Position numbers and translations under genes: made by a program
The notes under the pieces: generated by a model
What the model was told of the DNA's origin: nothing
Database searches by the model: none
The model's input: the letters and a program-made list of their open reading frames with translations, nothing else
DNA from: Actinomycetes bacterium
GTDB taxonomy: Bacteria; Actinomycetota; Acidimicrobiia; IMCC26256; JANYLB01
DNA: 37,127 nt
Assembly: GCA_025363815.1 (NCBI GenBank)
Contig: JANYLB010000010.1
Coordinates: forward strand, 1-37,127
Reading direction: 5' to 3'
Part shown: positions 7,446 to 15,320 of the stretch, piece by piece
Layout of the letters: every line of letters begins with the position of its first letter
Numbering within the stretch: the stretch's first letter is position 1

Positions 7446-8345
7446 ATGGACGTTCTCCTCACCGGTTCCAGCGGACTGATCGGTTCGGCGTTAATTACGG
7501 GACTCGAGGCCGCCGGCCATCGAGCCGTCCGGCTGCGCCGTGGCTCCGGCGCCGCCGGTTCGCGCACCTGGGACCCCGAACTCTGCGCGATCGACGAGTC
7601 GGCGTTCGACGGCATCGCCGGTGTCGTGCACCTGGCGGGTGAAGGGATCGCGCAGAAGAAGTGGACGCCCGAGCAGAAACGTCGGATCCTCGAGAGCCGC
7701 ACCAAGGGAACCGACCTGCTTGCTCGCACGCTTGCGGGCCGCGACGACAAGCCGGCGGTGCTCGTGTCGGCCTCCGCCATCGGGTATTACGGTGACCGGG
7801 GCGACGAGGAGCTCACCGAGGACAGTCCTGCCGGGAACGACTTCCTCGCGGAGGTGTGCAAGAAATGGGAAGCGGCTACGGCTCCCGCGGCCGAAGCCGG
7901 GATCCGCGTCGTCGTAACGCGTACCGGGATCGTGCTCTCGCCGAATGGCGGCGTGCTGAAGCAGTTGCTGGTGCCCTTCAAGCTCGGCCTCGGTGGTCGG
8001 ACGGGATCGGGCCGTCAGTACATGAGTTGGATCACGTTGGTCGACGAGATCCGAGCGATCCTCTTCGCTCTCGATCACGACCAGGTGCGTGGCCCGCTCA
8101 ATCTCACCGCGCCGAACCCGGCGACCAACCGGGAGCTCACGAGCACTCTGGCGAAGGCGTTGCATCGCCCCAGCGCGCTCCCCACCCCGTTGCTCGCGCT
8201 GAAGATCCGCTACGGCGCCGAGCTCGTCGACAACTTGTTGGTCAACGGGCAACGGGTCCTTCCGGCCGCGCTGGCTACCGCCGGGTTCGAGTTCGTCTAC
8301 CCCGACCTCCAACCTGGCCTCGAGGGGATCCTCCGGCGGGAGTGA
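7446..8345 (+). CDS. TIGR01777 family NAD-dependent epimerase-like protein (YfcH/SDR39U1 type)
   Basis: A 299-residue atypical extended SDR. It begins with MDVLLTGSSGLIGSALITGLEAAGH (nucleotide-binding TGxxGxIG), continues with VVHLAGEGIAQKKWTPEQKRRILESR, a family hallmark, and has SASAIGYYGDRGDEELTEDSP in place of the standard YxxxK active site, then MSWITLVDEIRAI. These marks identify the YfcH / SDR39U1 group, whose bacterial members are widely conserved but biochemically poorly defined; a link to cell division or plastid-type functions has been proposed for relatives. The start is fixed by the leaderless -10. It is flanked by tRNA genes on the opposite strand. Confidence 0.9.
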   Translation: MDVLLTGSSGLIGSALITGLEAAGHRAVRLRRGSGAAGSRTWDPELCAIDESAFDGIAGVVHLAGEGIAQKKWTPEQKRRILESRTKGTDLLARTLAGRDDKPAVLVSASAIGYYGDRGDEELTEDSPAGNDFLAEVCKKWEAATAPAAEAGIRVVVTRTGIVLSPNGGVLKQLLVPFKLGLGGRTGSGRQYMSWITLVDEIRAILFALDHDQVRGPLNLTAPNPATNRELTSTLAKALHRPSALPTPLLALKIRYGAELVDNLLVNGQRVLPAALATAGFEFVYPDLQPGLEGILRRE

Positions 8346-8387
8346 CCCAGACGGTACGAGACCGATTCCGGGTCCGGTCCGCAAACG

Positions 8388-8411
8388 CGCGTCGCCAGGC
8401 TCGGCGACGCG
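8388..8411 (-). terminator. Likely terminator after the tRNA-Arg/tRNA-His unit
   Basis: A perfect nine-pair GC-rich stem (CGCGTCGCC with GGCGACGCG) closes a six-base loop. On the minus strand it follows tRNA-His by eight bases and is trailed by a short T run (CGTTTGC). It lies between convergent units, so it may stop transcription both ways, though the plus side has no T run. Confidence 0.6.
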
Positions 8412-8418
8412 TGGGTGG

Positions 8419-8493
8419 GGTGACCGAGGGGTTTCGAACCCCCGACCTCCGGGATCACAACCCGGCGCTCTAGCCAACTGAGCTACGGCCACC
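8419..8493 (-). tRNA. tRNA-His (anticodon GTG)
   Basis: The minus strand shows acceptor GTGGCCG with CGGTCAC, anticodon stem CCGGG/CCCGG around TTGTGAT (anticodon GTG) and T arm GGGGGTTCGAAACCCC. The extra 5' G (position 8493) opposite discriminator C (8419) is the histidine identity pair, encoded in the DNA. CCA is not encoded. It lies 28 bases downstream of tRNA-Arg and is probably co-transcribed with it. Confidence 0.97.
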
Positions 8494-8521
8494 ATGCAGG
8501 AGCAGTGGGAACCAGGCTCCG

Positions 8522-8594
8522 TGCGCCCGGGAGGATTCGAACCTCCGACCAACTGCTTAGAAGGCAGTCGCTCTATCCCCTGAGCTACGGGCGC
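8522..8594 (-). tRNA. tRNA-Arg (anticodon TCT)
   Basis: On the minus strand acceptor GCGCCCG pairs perfectly with CGGGCGC. The anticodon stem ACTGC/GCAGT surrounds loop CTTCTAA, giving anticodon TCT for AGA/AGG, rare codons in GC-rich genomes. T arm GGAGGTTCGAATCCTCC. Discriminator A, no encoded CCA. Confidence 0.97.
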
Positions 8595-8616
8595 AGGTCC
8601 TCCACGGGACCCGAGC

Positions 8617-8622
8617 ATCCTA
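8617..8622 (-). promoter_or_regulatory. -10 element for the tRNA-Arg/tRNA-His unit
   Basis: Minus-strand TAGGAT lies 22 bases before the mature 5' end of tRNA-Arg. The -35 region is not a good match to TTGACA. Confidence 0.4.
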
Positions 8623-8662
8623 CTGGTTCGCGCGACGCCACCTTGCCTACCCGGCGGGTCGG

Positions 8663-9427
8663 TCAGGGCGTCAAGAGCTTGGTGAGGCGCTTGCCGGCGA
8701 CGCGGACGCCGACGAGGCCCATCACGACGAGGTACGCGACGTTCAGCAGAAGGGTCCAGTGGAGGTCGCCGAGCACGAGTGATCGCTCGATGGCGACGCC
8801 CTGGTAGAGCGGTGTGACCCGCACTACCCACTGCAACGCTTCGGGGTAGCGCGAGAGCGGGAAGAACGTCGCGGAGAACAAGAACATCGGCACGAGCACG
8901 ATGTTCACGTAGTCGAAGTCGACGAACGAGCGCATCCATGTGGTCGCCGCCATTCCGGCACCGGCGAAAGCGAAGCCGATGAGCATCGAGGCGGGGATCG
9001 CGAGGATCGCCCACCACGATTCGACGAGCCCGAAGACCAGCATTGTCGCGAGGAACGCGGCGGCATAGATCGTGCCGCGCAGAAGCGCCCACCCCATCTC
9101 GCCGAGAGCGACATCGGTGGTGCCGAGCGGCGTCGCGAGCATCGCGTCGAAGCTCTTCGCGTACTTGTACTTGAAGAAAAAGTTGAAGGTGGTGTCGAAC
9201 ACCGATCCGTTCATCGCCGATGTGGCGAGCAGGGCCGGCGCGACGAACATGTCGTAGGGGATCGCGCCGACACCTGGAACCGTTACCGAGCCGACAAGCT
9301 TGCCGACTCCCACCCCGATCGACAAAAGGAAGAGCACCGGCTCTACGAAGCCGCTGAGGAAGACCAACCACATGCGTCGGTACGCCATGAAATTCCGCTC
9401 GACGACGTGGACGAAGAGAAAGCTCAT
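8663..9427 (-). CDS. ABC-2 type transporter permease (second permease)
   Basis: A 254-residue membrane protein with about six hydrophobic segments and the ABC-2 pattern (FVEPVLFLLSIGVGVGKLVG, KYAKSFDAMLATPLGTTDVALGE, FLFSATFFPLSRYPEALQWVVRVTPLYQG). It is of the DrrB/NodJ kind and would form the membrane pore of an exporter for lipids, polysaccharide or drugs. Its ATG overlaps the stop of the preceding permease by four bases (ATGA). The downstream order ATPase, permease, permease means the pore is probably a heterodimer. The conserved cytoplasmic coupling segment (AKSFDAMLATP) is intact. Substrate is not evident. Confidence 0.9.
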   Translation of the reverse strand: MSFLFVHVVERNFMAYRRMWLVFLSGFVEPVLFLLSIGVGVGKLVGSVTVPGVGAIPYDMFVAPALLATSAMNGSVFDTTFNFFFKYKYAKSFDAMLATPLGTTDVALGEMGWALLRGTIYAAAFLATMLVFGLVESWWAILAIPASMLIGFAFAGAGMAATTWMRSFVDFDYVNIVLVPMFLFSATFFPLSRYPEALQWVVRVTPLYQGVAIERSLVLGDLHWTLLLNVAYLVVMGLVGVRVAGKRLTKLLTP

Positions 9428-10197
9428 TGCGCCAACCGCTTGGTGAAGGCTCGAACCCCCAGCGCCCGACCGGCCGCGATGCACGCGACGAGCGCGGCGA
9501 CGTGCACCAGCGCATTGCCGGGCTCGAGGGTGCCGGTCGTCGCATCTCGGCACAGCACGACGCCGTGCCAGAGCGGCGAGAGCCAGGCGAGTGGCTGGAT
9601 CCAGTCGGGGAGCTGGGAGATTGGGAAGAAGGTGCCCGATACGAGGAATAGCGGGAGGATTCCGAGCCGCATGATCACCGGGAAGCTCAGGTCGGTCTCC
9701 TGAGTGGCGGCGAAGGCCGTGAGCGGCGCCGCGAACGCGCCTGCGCAGAGCGCGGCTCCCGGGATCGCGAGCACACCCCAGGCCGATGGCACCGCGCCGA
9801 ACGCGGTCGCGACCAGGAGGAACACGGTGGCGCCGGCGCCGGCGCGCGCCGTTGTCGACAGGACGGTTCCGTCGTAGACGTCGCGCGGTCGGATCGGGGT
9901 CGCGACCATCGCGTGGAATACCCGGATCCATTTGGTGCCGGCCATGATCGGCCAGAGTGAGTCGGCCGCGGCACCCTGCATCGCCGCCGCGGCCATGAGC
10001 CCGGGCGCGACGAACACCAGGTATTCGAACCCACCGACGGTGGCGTTGTTCTTGTTGATCATGTCCCCGAGCCCGATGCCGATCGCGGCCAGGAACAGCA
10101 CAGGGCTGAGCACGTAGGCGAACACGGAGCTTCGCCAGAAACGGGTGTAGATGCGGGCCTGGTGGGCGGCGACGCGCATCGCCAGGGGAGTCGTCAT
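9424..10197 (-). CDS. ABC-2 type transporter permease (first permease)
   Basis: A 257-residue paralogue of the neighbouring permease, with the same order of features: N-terminal amphipathic stretch, VFAYVLSPVLFLAAIGIGLG, the coupling segment WIRVFHAMVATPIRPRDVYDG and the end motif LFLVSGTFFPISQLPDWIQPLAWLSPLWHG. About six membrane helices are expected. ATG 10197 is chosen because it overlaps the ATPase stop (TGATG) and a GGAGG ribosome site lies just upstream; GTG 10200 is an alternative. The tight overlaps on both sides imply translational coupling and equal stoichiometry with its partners. Confidence 0.9.
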   Translation of the reverse strand: MTTPLAMRVAAHQARIYTRFWRSSVFAYVLSPVLFLAAIGIGLGDMINKNNATVGGFEYLVFVAPGLMAAAAMQGAAADSLWPIMAGTKWIRVFHAMVATPIRPRDVYDGTVLSTTARAGAGATVFLLVATAFGAVPSAWGVLAIPGAALCAGAFAAPLTAFAATQETDLSFPVIMRLGILPLFLVSGTFFPISQLPDWIQPLAWLSPLWHGVVLCRDATTGTLEPGNALVHVAALVACIAAGRALGVRAFTKRLAQ

Positions 10198-11132
10198 CAC
10201 TCCTCCAGGGTGCGACCCGTGAGGGTCAGGAAGACGTCTTCGAGCGAAGCGCGGCGGATCAGCAGCGTTTCGGTCTCGAGGCCGTCGGCTTGTAGGCGTT
10301 CAACGTCGGCCTCGCCGGTGTTCGTGTAGAGGAGGACCCGATCGGCGAGCTCCTCGATCCGCGCGCCGATGGCGTGGAGCCGAGGGAGCGCCGCGTGCTG
10401 CACGCTCTCGCTGCGGAAGCGCAGCTCGACGACCTCTCGTGTCGCGTGCTTCTCGATCAGCTGACGAGGTGAACCCTCGGCGACGATGCGGCCCGCGTCC
10501 ATGATCACGAGGCGGTCGCAGAGCTGTTCGGCTTCGTCCATGTAGTGCGTGGTGAGGACGAGCGTCGCGCCCTGACGCTTCAACCGGTACAACCGGTCCC
10601 AGACCAGGTGCCGGGCCTGGGGGTCGAGACCGGTCGTGGGCTCGTCCAGGAGCACCAGATCCGGCCGGTTCACCAGCGCCCGTGCGATCGTGAGCCGACG
10701 CTTCATGCCCCCGGATAGGTTGTCGACGCGATCGTTGCTGCGGTCCGTGAGCTGAACGAACTCGAGCAGTTCGTCGGCGCGGGTCCGGATCGCTGCGCGC
10801 GGGAGGTCGAAGTAGCGGCCGTAGATCAACACGTTCTCGCGGACCGTCAGCTCCAGGTCGAGCGTGTCTTCCTGGGGAACGACACCCAGGCGGGCGCGGA
10901 TCTGGGGTCCGTCGGTAGCGGGATCGAAGCCGAGCACCGACAGCTCGCCGCCGCTTCGGGGAGAGACGCACCCGATCATCCGCATCGTCGACGTCTTGCC
11001 CGCGCCGTTAGGGCCGAGGAATCCGAAGGCCTCACCCGCCTCGACGTGGACGTCGATGCCGTCGACGGCCACGGACGCGCCGAACCGCTTCTCGAGCCCG
11101 CGAGCGACGATGAGGGGAGGAGCGGTAGTCAC
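10197..11132 (-). CDS. ABC-2 exporter ATP-binding protein (DrrA-like)
   Basis: A 311-residue ATPase that would power the two downstream permeases. It carries Walker A GPNGAGKTS, a Q-loop VVPQEDTLD, signature LSGGMKRRL, Walker B LVLLDEPTTGLDPQ and the switch His in TTHYMDEAEQL. The roughly 90-residue C-terminal extension (REVVELRFRSES through LEDVFLTLTGRTLEE) is the DrrA/NodI-type tail. GTG 11132 is preferred over 11153 because a TAGCTT -10 lies eight bases before it and the extension is not family-like. It is the first gene of a three-gene operon. Confidence 0.94.
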   Translation of the reverse strand: MTTAPPLIVARGLEKRFGASVAVDGIDVHVEAGEAFGFLGPNGAGKTSTMRMIGCVSPRSGGELSVLGFDPATDGPQIRARLGVVPQEDTLDLELTVRENVLIYGRYFDLPRAAIRTRADELLEFVQLTDRSNDRVDNLSGGMKRRLTIARALVNRPDLVLLDEPTTGLDPQARHLVWDRLYRLKRQGATLVLTTHYMDEAEQLCDRLVIMDAGRIVAEGSPRQLIEKHATREVVELRFRSESVQHAALPRLHAIGARIEELADRVLLYTNTGEADVERLQADGLETETLLIRRASLEDVFLTLTGRTLEE

Positions 11133-11140
11133 GAACGTGC

Positions 11141-11146
11141 AAGCTA
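11141..11146 (-). promoter_or_regulatory. -10 element for the ABC-2 exporter operon
   Basis: Minus-strand TAGCTT, eight bases before GTG 11132; consistent with a leaderless or near-leaderless transcript of all three exporter genes. Confidence 0.45.
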
Positions 11147-11159
11147 CCGGCACACGGCT

Positions 11160-11693
11160 CTACCGCCGGCGGAGTTCCGGCGGCTCGGTGGTCGAGCTCG
11201 CCGTACCCGGGCTTGCGCCGAAGTCGGGGCCTTGGGGGAAAGGGAACACCTCACCCCGACCGGTGCGCGCGAGCGACTGGTACCGGCGCCCGGAGAACCA
11301 CCATCGTCGGTCGTGGCGGCGGTAGTGGTCGTGGTACACACCGAATGCGTTGGTCTGGTGGCCGTTGGCCGACTCCTGGCGGAGCTCGCACATGAACAGG
11401 CGGGCGTGTGCGGTGTCGGGATCGCCGCCGACGGCCGTGATGACGCGGGTGTTCAGGATCACGAACTGGAAGAACTCGAACCGCTCGATCGCGGCGCCGA
11501 TGAACTCGCCGAGGGCAAGCGGTCCGATCAGATCGATCGGGGGGTTGGTGACCGTATCCAGGTGCACCGCGGCATCGGGAAGGAAGAGCTCGCCGAGCTC
11601 GAGCCATGCTCGACGGTTCACCACGTCGGCGTATGCAGCCTGCAGTCGGCAGACGCCGACGTAGTCGATGGTCTCCTGGCTGGGATCGTTCAT
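11160..11693 (-). CDS. SnoaL-like / NTF2-fold protein
   Basis: A 177-residue protein with an alpha+beta cone pattern of the SnoaL-like family: an N-terminal helix pair (ETIDYVGVCRLQAAYADVVNRRAWLELGELF), LPDAAVHLDT, then alternating strands ending in GVYHDHYRRHDRRWWFSGRRYQSLARTG. Family members include small cyclases, isomerases, dehydratases and ring-hydroxylation-associated subunits, so the reaction cannot be read from the fold. The Arg-rich end is less conserved. ATG 11693 starts the recognisable domain. It lies just downstream of another SnoaL-like gene on the same strand (19 bases apart), and the two probably form an operon. Confidence 0.78.
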   Translation of the reverse strand: MNDPSQETIDYVGVCRLQAAYADVVNRRAWLELGELFLPDAAVHLDTVTNPPIDLIGPLALGEFIGAAIERFEFFQFVILNTRVITAVGGDPDTAHARLFMCELRQESANGHQTNAFGVYHDHYRRHDRRWWFSGRRYQSLARTGRGEVFPFPQGPDFGASPGTASSTTEPPELRRR

Positions 11694-11712
11694 GATCGAG
11701 CGCGGCGCCGGG

Positions 11713-12204
11713 TCAGCGTGTGGGCTTGGTGACGTCGCGGTTCGGGTGCTGCGGCGGCATGCCCATCTCGGGTGAGAACTGGAAGCCGCTCTCTCCGACA
11801 TCGTGCATGACATGTGTCATGTTCAACAGGTCCTCCTCGTAGGAGAACTTGTCGTTGCCGGCGTAGAGCAGCGTCGAATAACCCGACTGCGCGTAAGGCG
11901 TTCCGTCTTCACGTTGCCCCGGTATGATCTGGGTCCACTTCACCACGACCGTGTCACCGTCGATCGCGTAGAAGTCGGTCGGGAACTTCCAGTCGTCGAG
12001 TCCGATCATCGCATCGCCGAACACCGTCGCCCGCATGTTGTCGAGCCCTTCAACTCGTCCCCACGCCGGGTCGATGAACACGGCGTCGTCGGTGAAGAAC
12101 TGGGCGAGGTCGCCCCAAGTGCCCTTCCCGGCATCGATGTCGTCGCGCACCGAGATGTAGCGCAGAATCGCAGCTTCGACCTCATCGCGTTTGTGGTCTG
12201 TCAT
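11713..12204 (-). CDS. SnoaL-like / NTF2-fold protein
   Basis: A 163-residue protein with the SnoaL-like layout: helices (RDEVEAAILRYISVRDDIDAGKGTWGDLAQFF), TDDAVFIDPAWGRVEGLDNMRATVFG, then a sheet (FYAIDGDTVVVKWTQIIPG, YSTLLYAGNDKFSYEEDLLN). It may bind a small hydrophobic substrate; no catalytic residue can be assigned with confidence. ATG 12204 is preceded by an AGAGGAA ribosome site, unlike many leaderless genes nearby. It is not closely similar to the adjacent SnoaL-like protein by eye, so this is not a recent tandem duplication. Confidence 0.8.
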   Translation of the reverse strand: MTDHKRDEVEAAILRYISVRDDIDAGKGTWGDLAQFFTDDAVFIDPAWGRVEGLDNMRATVFGDAMIGLDDWKFPTDFYAIDGDTVVVKWTQIIPGQREDGTPYAQSGYSTLLYAGNDKFSYEEDLLNMTHVMHDVGESGFQFSPEMGMPPQHPNRDVTKPTR

Positions 12205-12292
12205 CTTGTTCCTCTCACTCGCACCGGGCCGTTGGAACGTGACCGCCGACCAGCTTGCCAGGTTGCAGAGGCCCGCCCGGTGGCCGACGGGT

Positions 12293-12697
12293 TCAGGAGT
12301 CCGTTCGGTGATCGGCGTCACGATCCGGCGCAGGAGCGCTTCCGATCTCCACTGCGGTCGGGTCGGGAGGCGAGACCGCGTTGCGTAGAAGCATCCGCGC
12401 CCGGGCCAGAGCGTCGCCGCCGGCCGTGTCGCCGGTCTCGCCGGCTAGATGCTCGTCGGCGGCTGTTTCCACCGCGCACACGATCGTTGCCCAATCGGCG
12501 CCGGGTTCGCGGGTGACCGTCACGAAGTCGTTCACCCCGAACACCGAAGCCACGCCATCGACCGCGAGCACCGCCTGCGCGAACGGCAGATCATCGCCGA
12601 CGCCGCGGGTCGTATCGATGCGCGCCGAGAGGGTCACGTCGAGCGTGAACTTCATCGCGTTCGGGTTCGGTGTAGTCGACGGTCGCACCTGTACCAC
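12293..12697 (-). CDS. NifU/Nfu N-terminal domain protein without the Fe-S domain
   Basis: A 134-residue protein. Residues 1-85 match the Nfu N-terminal domain (STTPNPNAMKFTLD near the start, then AQAVLAVDGVASVFGVNDFVTVTREPGADW). In full-length Nfu this domain precedes a CxxC-bearing cluster-carrier domain; here only a helix-rich, Asp/Ala-rich tail follows, and the only cysteine is a single one in TIVCAVETA. It therefore cannot hold an Fe-S cluster in the usual way and may be an accessory or targeting subunit. GTG 12697 is fixed by a TAGGCT -10 six bases upstream. Confidence 0.82.
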   Translation of the reverse strand: MVQVRPSTTPNPNAMKFTLDVTLSARIDTTRGVGDDLPFAQAVLAVDGVASVFGVNDFVTVTREPGADWATIVCAVETAADEHLAGETGDTAGGDALARARMLLRNAVSPPDPTAVEIGSAPAPDRDADHRTDS

Positions 12698-12703
12698 CCG
12701 ACC

Positions 12704-12745
12704 AGCCTACGAGGCGGGCGGCGTCGGATCGTCAGTCCCTAGGAT
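12704..12745. promoter_or_regulatory. Divergent leaderless promoters of the NifU-N and YcaQ-like genes
   Basis: In a 54-base gap, minus-strand TAGGCT (12704-12709) precedes GTG 12697 by six bases and plus-strand TAGGAT (12740-12745) precedes GTG 12752 by six bases. Each -35 zone overlaps the other's core region. Confidence 0.55.
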
Positions 12746-12751
12746 CCGGGC

Positions 12752-13951
12752 GTGGCTCGCCCCGACTCCCTGTCGCTCGCCCAGGCCCGCCGCATGACCC
12801 TCGGCGCCCAAGGCTTCGCGGAGCAACGACCGACGGGCCGGATCGACCGACGCCATCTCCGCAAGGTCTTCGATCGACTTGGTGTGATCCAGATCGACTC
12901 GATCAACGTGCTCGTTCGCAGTCACTACCTGCCGCTCTTCTCGCGTCTCGGGCCTTACGACCGCTCGCTCCTCGACCGTCTCGCCTACGACGACCACGAG
13001 GTGTTCGAGTACTGGGGTCACGATGCATCGCTGATTCGAGCCGACCTCGAGCCGCTCTTCCGGTGGCGCATGAAGGGCGATCATCAGTGGTCGGGGATGC
13101 GCCGACTCGACGCGGAACACGGGGAGCTGATCGAAGCGCTCTACGGCGCGGTGATGTCAGGCGGTCCGTTTAGTGCCGGCGACCTTGACACCACCGACCT
13201 AAAGAAGGGGCCATGGTGGGGCTGGGGAGACACCAAGCGCGCGCTCGAGCATCTCTTCCACGAGGGGCGCGTCGGAGCCACTCGTCGGAGCACCTTCGAG
13301 CGGGCGTATTGCGATCCGGCGCTCACAATTCCTCCGGCGGTGCGGCAGCGTCCTACGCCACCGTCTCGCGACGCGATGGTCGAGCTGCTGGTACACGCGG
13401 CGCGAGGTCACGGAGTCGGGACCGCCAAGGATCTCGCCGACTACTTCCGGCTTCCCATCACGATGGTGCGCCCGCTCATAGAGGAGATGGCCGACGACGG
13501 TGTCGTCGATCGGGTGACCGTCGAGGGTTGGAAGCACCCGACGTACAAACATCCCGGGGTAAAGCTCCCCCGGCGAGTCGACGTTTGCGCGCTCGTCTCG
13601 CCGTTCGACTCGATCATGTGGGAGCGCGACCGGATCGAAAGGCTCTTCGGGTTCCGGTACCGGATCGAGATCTACGTCCCGAAGCCGAAGCGGGTGTTCG
13701 GGTACTACGTGTTGCCGTTTCTGCTCGGCGATCGATACGTCGCACGAGTCGACCTGAAAGCTGATCGGGCCGGCTCTCGCCTGCTGGTGCAATCGGCGTT
13801 CGCCGAAGTCGGCGTGGATCACTTCGACGTCGCCGAACGGCTCCGCGACGAGCTCCGCACGATGGCGGTGTGGCTCGGCCTGGATGATGTTGTCGTCAAC
13901 GACCTCGGTGATCTTGCTCCCGCGCTCAGAGCGGCGGTGTCGCCAGGGTGA
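12752..13951 (+). CDS. YcaQ-like winged-helix DNA glycosylase family protein (HTH_42)
   Basis: A 399-residue protein of the HTH_42 family, which includes E. coli YcaQ and Streptomyces AlkZ, glycosylases that unhook DNA interstrand crosslinks and bulky alkylation adducts. Near the N terminus, VIQIDSINVLVRSHYLPLFSRLGPYD contains Gln47-Ile48-Asp49, fitting the catalytic Q-phi-D pattern associated with the YcaQ branch rather than AlkZ's Q-phi-Q. FEYWGHDASLI, a winged-helix region (about 205-255) and the C-terminal GYYVLPFLLGDRYVARVDLKADR segment also match. GTG 12752 is fixed by the leaderless -10. Function is inferred from the family, not shown by context. Confidence 0.87.
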   Translation: MARPDSLSLAQARRMTLGAQGFAEQRPTGRIDRRHLRKVFDRLGVIQIDSINVLVRSHYLPLFSRLGPYDRSLLDRLAYDDHEVFEYWGHDASLIRADLEPLFRWRMKGDHQWSGMRRLDAEHGELIEALYGAVMSGGPFSAGDLDTTDLKKGPWWGWGDTKRALEHLFHEGRVGATRRSTFERAYCDPALTIPPAVRQRPTPPSRDAMVELLVHAARGHGVGTAKDLADYFRLPITMVRPLIEEMADDGVVDRVTVEGWKHPTYKHPGVKLPRRVDVCALVSPFDSIMWERDRIERLFGFRYRIEIYVPKPKRVFGYYVLPFLLGDRYVARVDLKADRAGSRLLVQSAFAEVGVDHFDVAERLRDELRTMAVWLGLDDVVVNDLGDLAPALRAAVSPG

Positions 13952-13966
13952 CCCCGACGATCCGGA

Positions 13967-15220
13967 TCATTCCCGGTTGACCCTGGATCGGCTCGCGCCG
14001 ACTTCCTCGGGAACGTCGCGGTAAAACGCTAGGAGCAGGAGGTCGTAGGAGATCTTCACGACCCCGGCGATGATCAACGGCCATCCGAAGCTCGAGTGAC
14101 TGAGCAGCAGACCGGCGAGGAGGGGCGTCGCTGCTGACGCCAGGCTGCGGGGAACGTTGGTCACGCTCGACGCTGCCGCACGTTCTTCGGCAGGGACCAC
14201 TGCCATCACGAATGCCTGACGGGCGGGGACATCCATCTGCGCGAACAGGGCCCGCGTGAGCAGGAGCGCGATCGCGACCCAACCGGAGGGAGCGAATGCC
14301 GCGAGGACGAGCAGGACATTGGCCGGGATGTGGGTGAAGACCATGGTTCTGATCAGGCCGAATCTGCGAGCCATCCGGGGGGCGAGGAGCTGCGAGCACC
14401 CGCCGAGCAAGCCCGCGGCGAAGAACACCACACCTGTCTGTGAGGCCGATAGATCAAAGCGGAGATGCAGCCACAGGACCAGGAGTGACGTGACGACGAA
14501 TCCGCTCCCGGCGGAGTCGAGACTGAAGAGCCCGGCGAGCTCGAGCACCGTTCGCCGAGACGACCTGAGTACACCCCGGCGTGCCGACGCCGACACCGTG
14601 TGCATATGAGCCGGCTCTCGGCGCAAGCCGCGGTAGACCGCGAAGATCGCGACGGCGGCTGTCGCGTATACAAGAAATGACGCCCGTTGGGTCGACGTGA
14701 CGTTCCAATGCATCGCGTGGGCGATCGCCTCGGGAGCTACCGAAGCGAGCGCTCCTATCGCGCCGGCGAAGATTCCGGCAAGGTTGTAGACCGCGAACAG
14801 ACGCGGACGCTGCGCAGCGTCGACGTGACCGGTGACGAGGGCCTGCTCGGTCGGCAGGAACACGCTCACGTCGCCGGCCGACGGGTTGAGGGTGCCGACT
14901 ACCGCGACCGCGAAGAGCGGCCAGAACCAGGTCAAGCTGGCGAACCCGACGCCCGTCGCCAGCATCATCCCAGTCGCGATCAGCAACAGCGTTCGCAGGG
15001 TGAATCGATGGCTTGTCAGCCCGAAGACGAGCGTGAGGACTGCCGATCCGATGAGAGTCCCGGTGACGATCGCGCCGACCTGGACCGGCGAGAACCCGAG
15101 TCCGATCAGGTACTGGGCGAGCAGGACGCTGACAAACCCGTCGGCGAACCCTCGGATCGTCCGACCGACGACGATCCGGTCGACGTCACGGGAGGTGGAG
15201 GGAGGCAACAGGCGACGCAT
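13967..15220 (-). CDS. Major facilitator superfamily transporter
   Basis: A 417-residue membrane protein with about twelve hydrophobic segments and an MFS layout: two six-helix halves separated by a basic cytoplasmic loop around RREPAHMHTVSASARRGVLRSSRR. The segments GRTIRGFADGFVSVLLAQYLIGLGFSP and VPARQAFVMAVVPAEERAAASSVTNVPRS resemble drug/sugar efflux-type MFS proteins. Substrate unknown. It diverges from the sulfatase gene across a 100-base gap that holds a perfect palindrome, so the two may share a regulator; a link to sulfated or desulfated compounds is only a guess. No strong -10 was found at a leaderless distance. Confidence 0.9.
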   Translation of the reverse strand: MRRLLPPSTSRDVDRIVVGRTIRGFADGFVSVLLAQYLIGLGFSPVQVGAIVTGTLIGSAVLTLVFGLTSHRFTLRTLLLIATGMMLATGVGFASLTWFWPLFAVAVVGTLNPSAGDVSVFLPTEQALVTGHVDAAQRPRLFAVYNLAGIFAGAIGALASVAPEAIAHAMHWNVTSTQRASFLVYATAAVAIFAVYRGLRREPAHMHTVSASARRGVLRSSRRTVLELAGLFSLDSAGSGFVVTSLLVLWLHLRFDLSASQTGVVFFAAGLLGGCSQLLAPRMARRFGLIRTMVFTHIPANVLLVLAAFAPSGWVAIALLLTRALFAQMDVPARQAFVMAVVPAEERAAASSVTNVPRSLASAATPLLAGLLLSHSSFGWPLIIAGVVKISYDLLLLAFYRDVPEEVGASRSRVNRE

Positions 15221-15290
15221 CTCGCGCCCAGACTCTCAGATTGAACGGCGGCGCGGGCAGCTGGGCGGGTTCGCCGCCAGACAGGTTGAT

Positions 15291-15305
15291 CTGACGGTCC
15301 GTCAG
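15291..15305. promoter_or_regulatory. Palindromic operator in the MFS/sulfatase divergent region
   Basis: CTGACGG-T-CCGTCAG is a perfect 7-1-7 inverted repeat. It ends one base before the TACGGT -10 of the sulfatase gene and so would cover the -35/spacer region. Size and symmetry suit a homodimeric repressor such as a TetR or GntR protein, but no regulator gene lies nearby. Confidence 0.55.
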
Positions 15306-15306
15306 G

Positions 15307-15312
15307 TACGGT
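15307..15312 (+). promoter_or_regulatory. -10 element of the sulfatase promoter
   Basis: TACGGT lies eight bases before ATG 15321 and directly after the palindrome; a leaderless or near-leaderless transcript is expected. Confidence 0.5.
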
Positions 15313-15320
15313 CGGCGGCC

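Noticed and set aside
7491-9545. 684-residue minus-strand open frame across the TIGR01777 gene, two tRNA genes and a permease gene
   Set aside because: It reads through tRNA-His and tRNA-Arg and is antisense to one real gene and out of frame with another; composition is Arg-rich and unrecognisable.
14832-15320. N-terminal extension of the sulfatase by 163 residues
   Set aside because: It lies antisense to the MFS gene, is Arg/Pro-rich and has no signal peptide or domain; the leaderless -10 and family start are at 15321.
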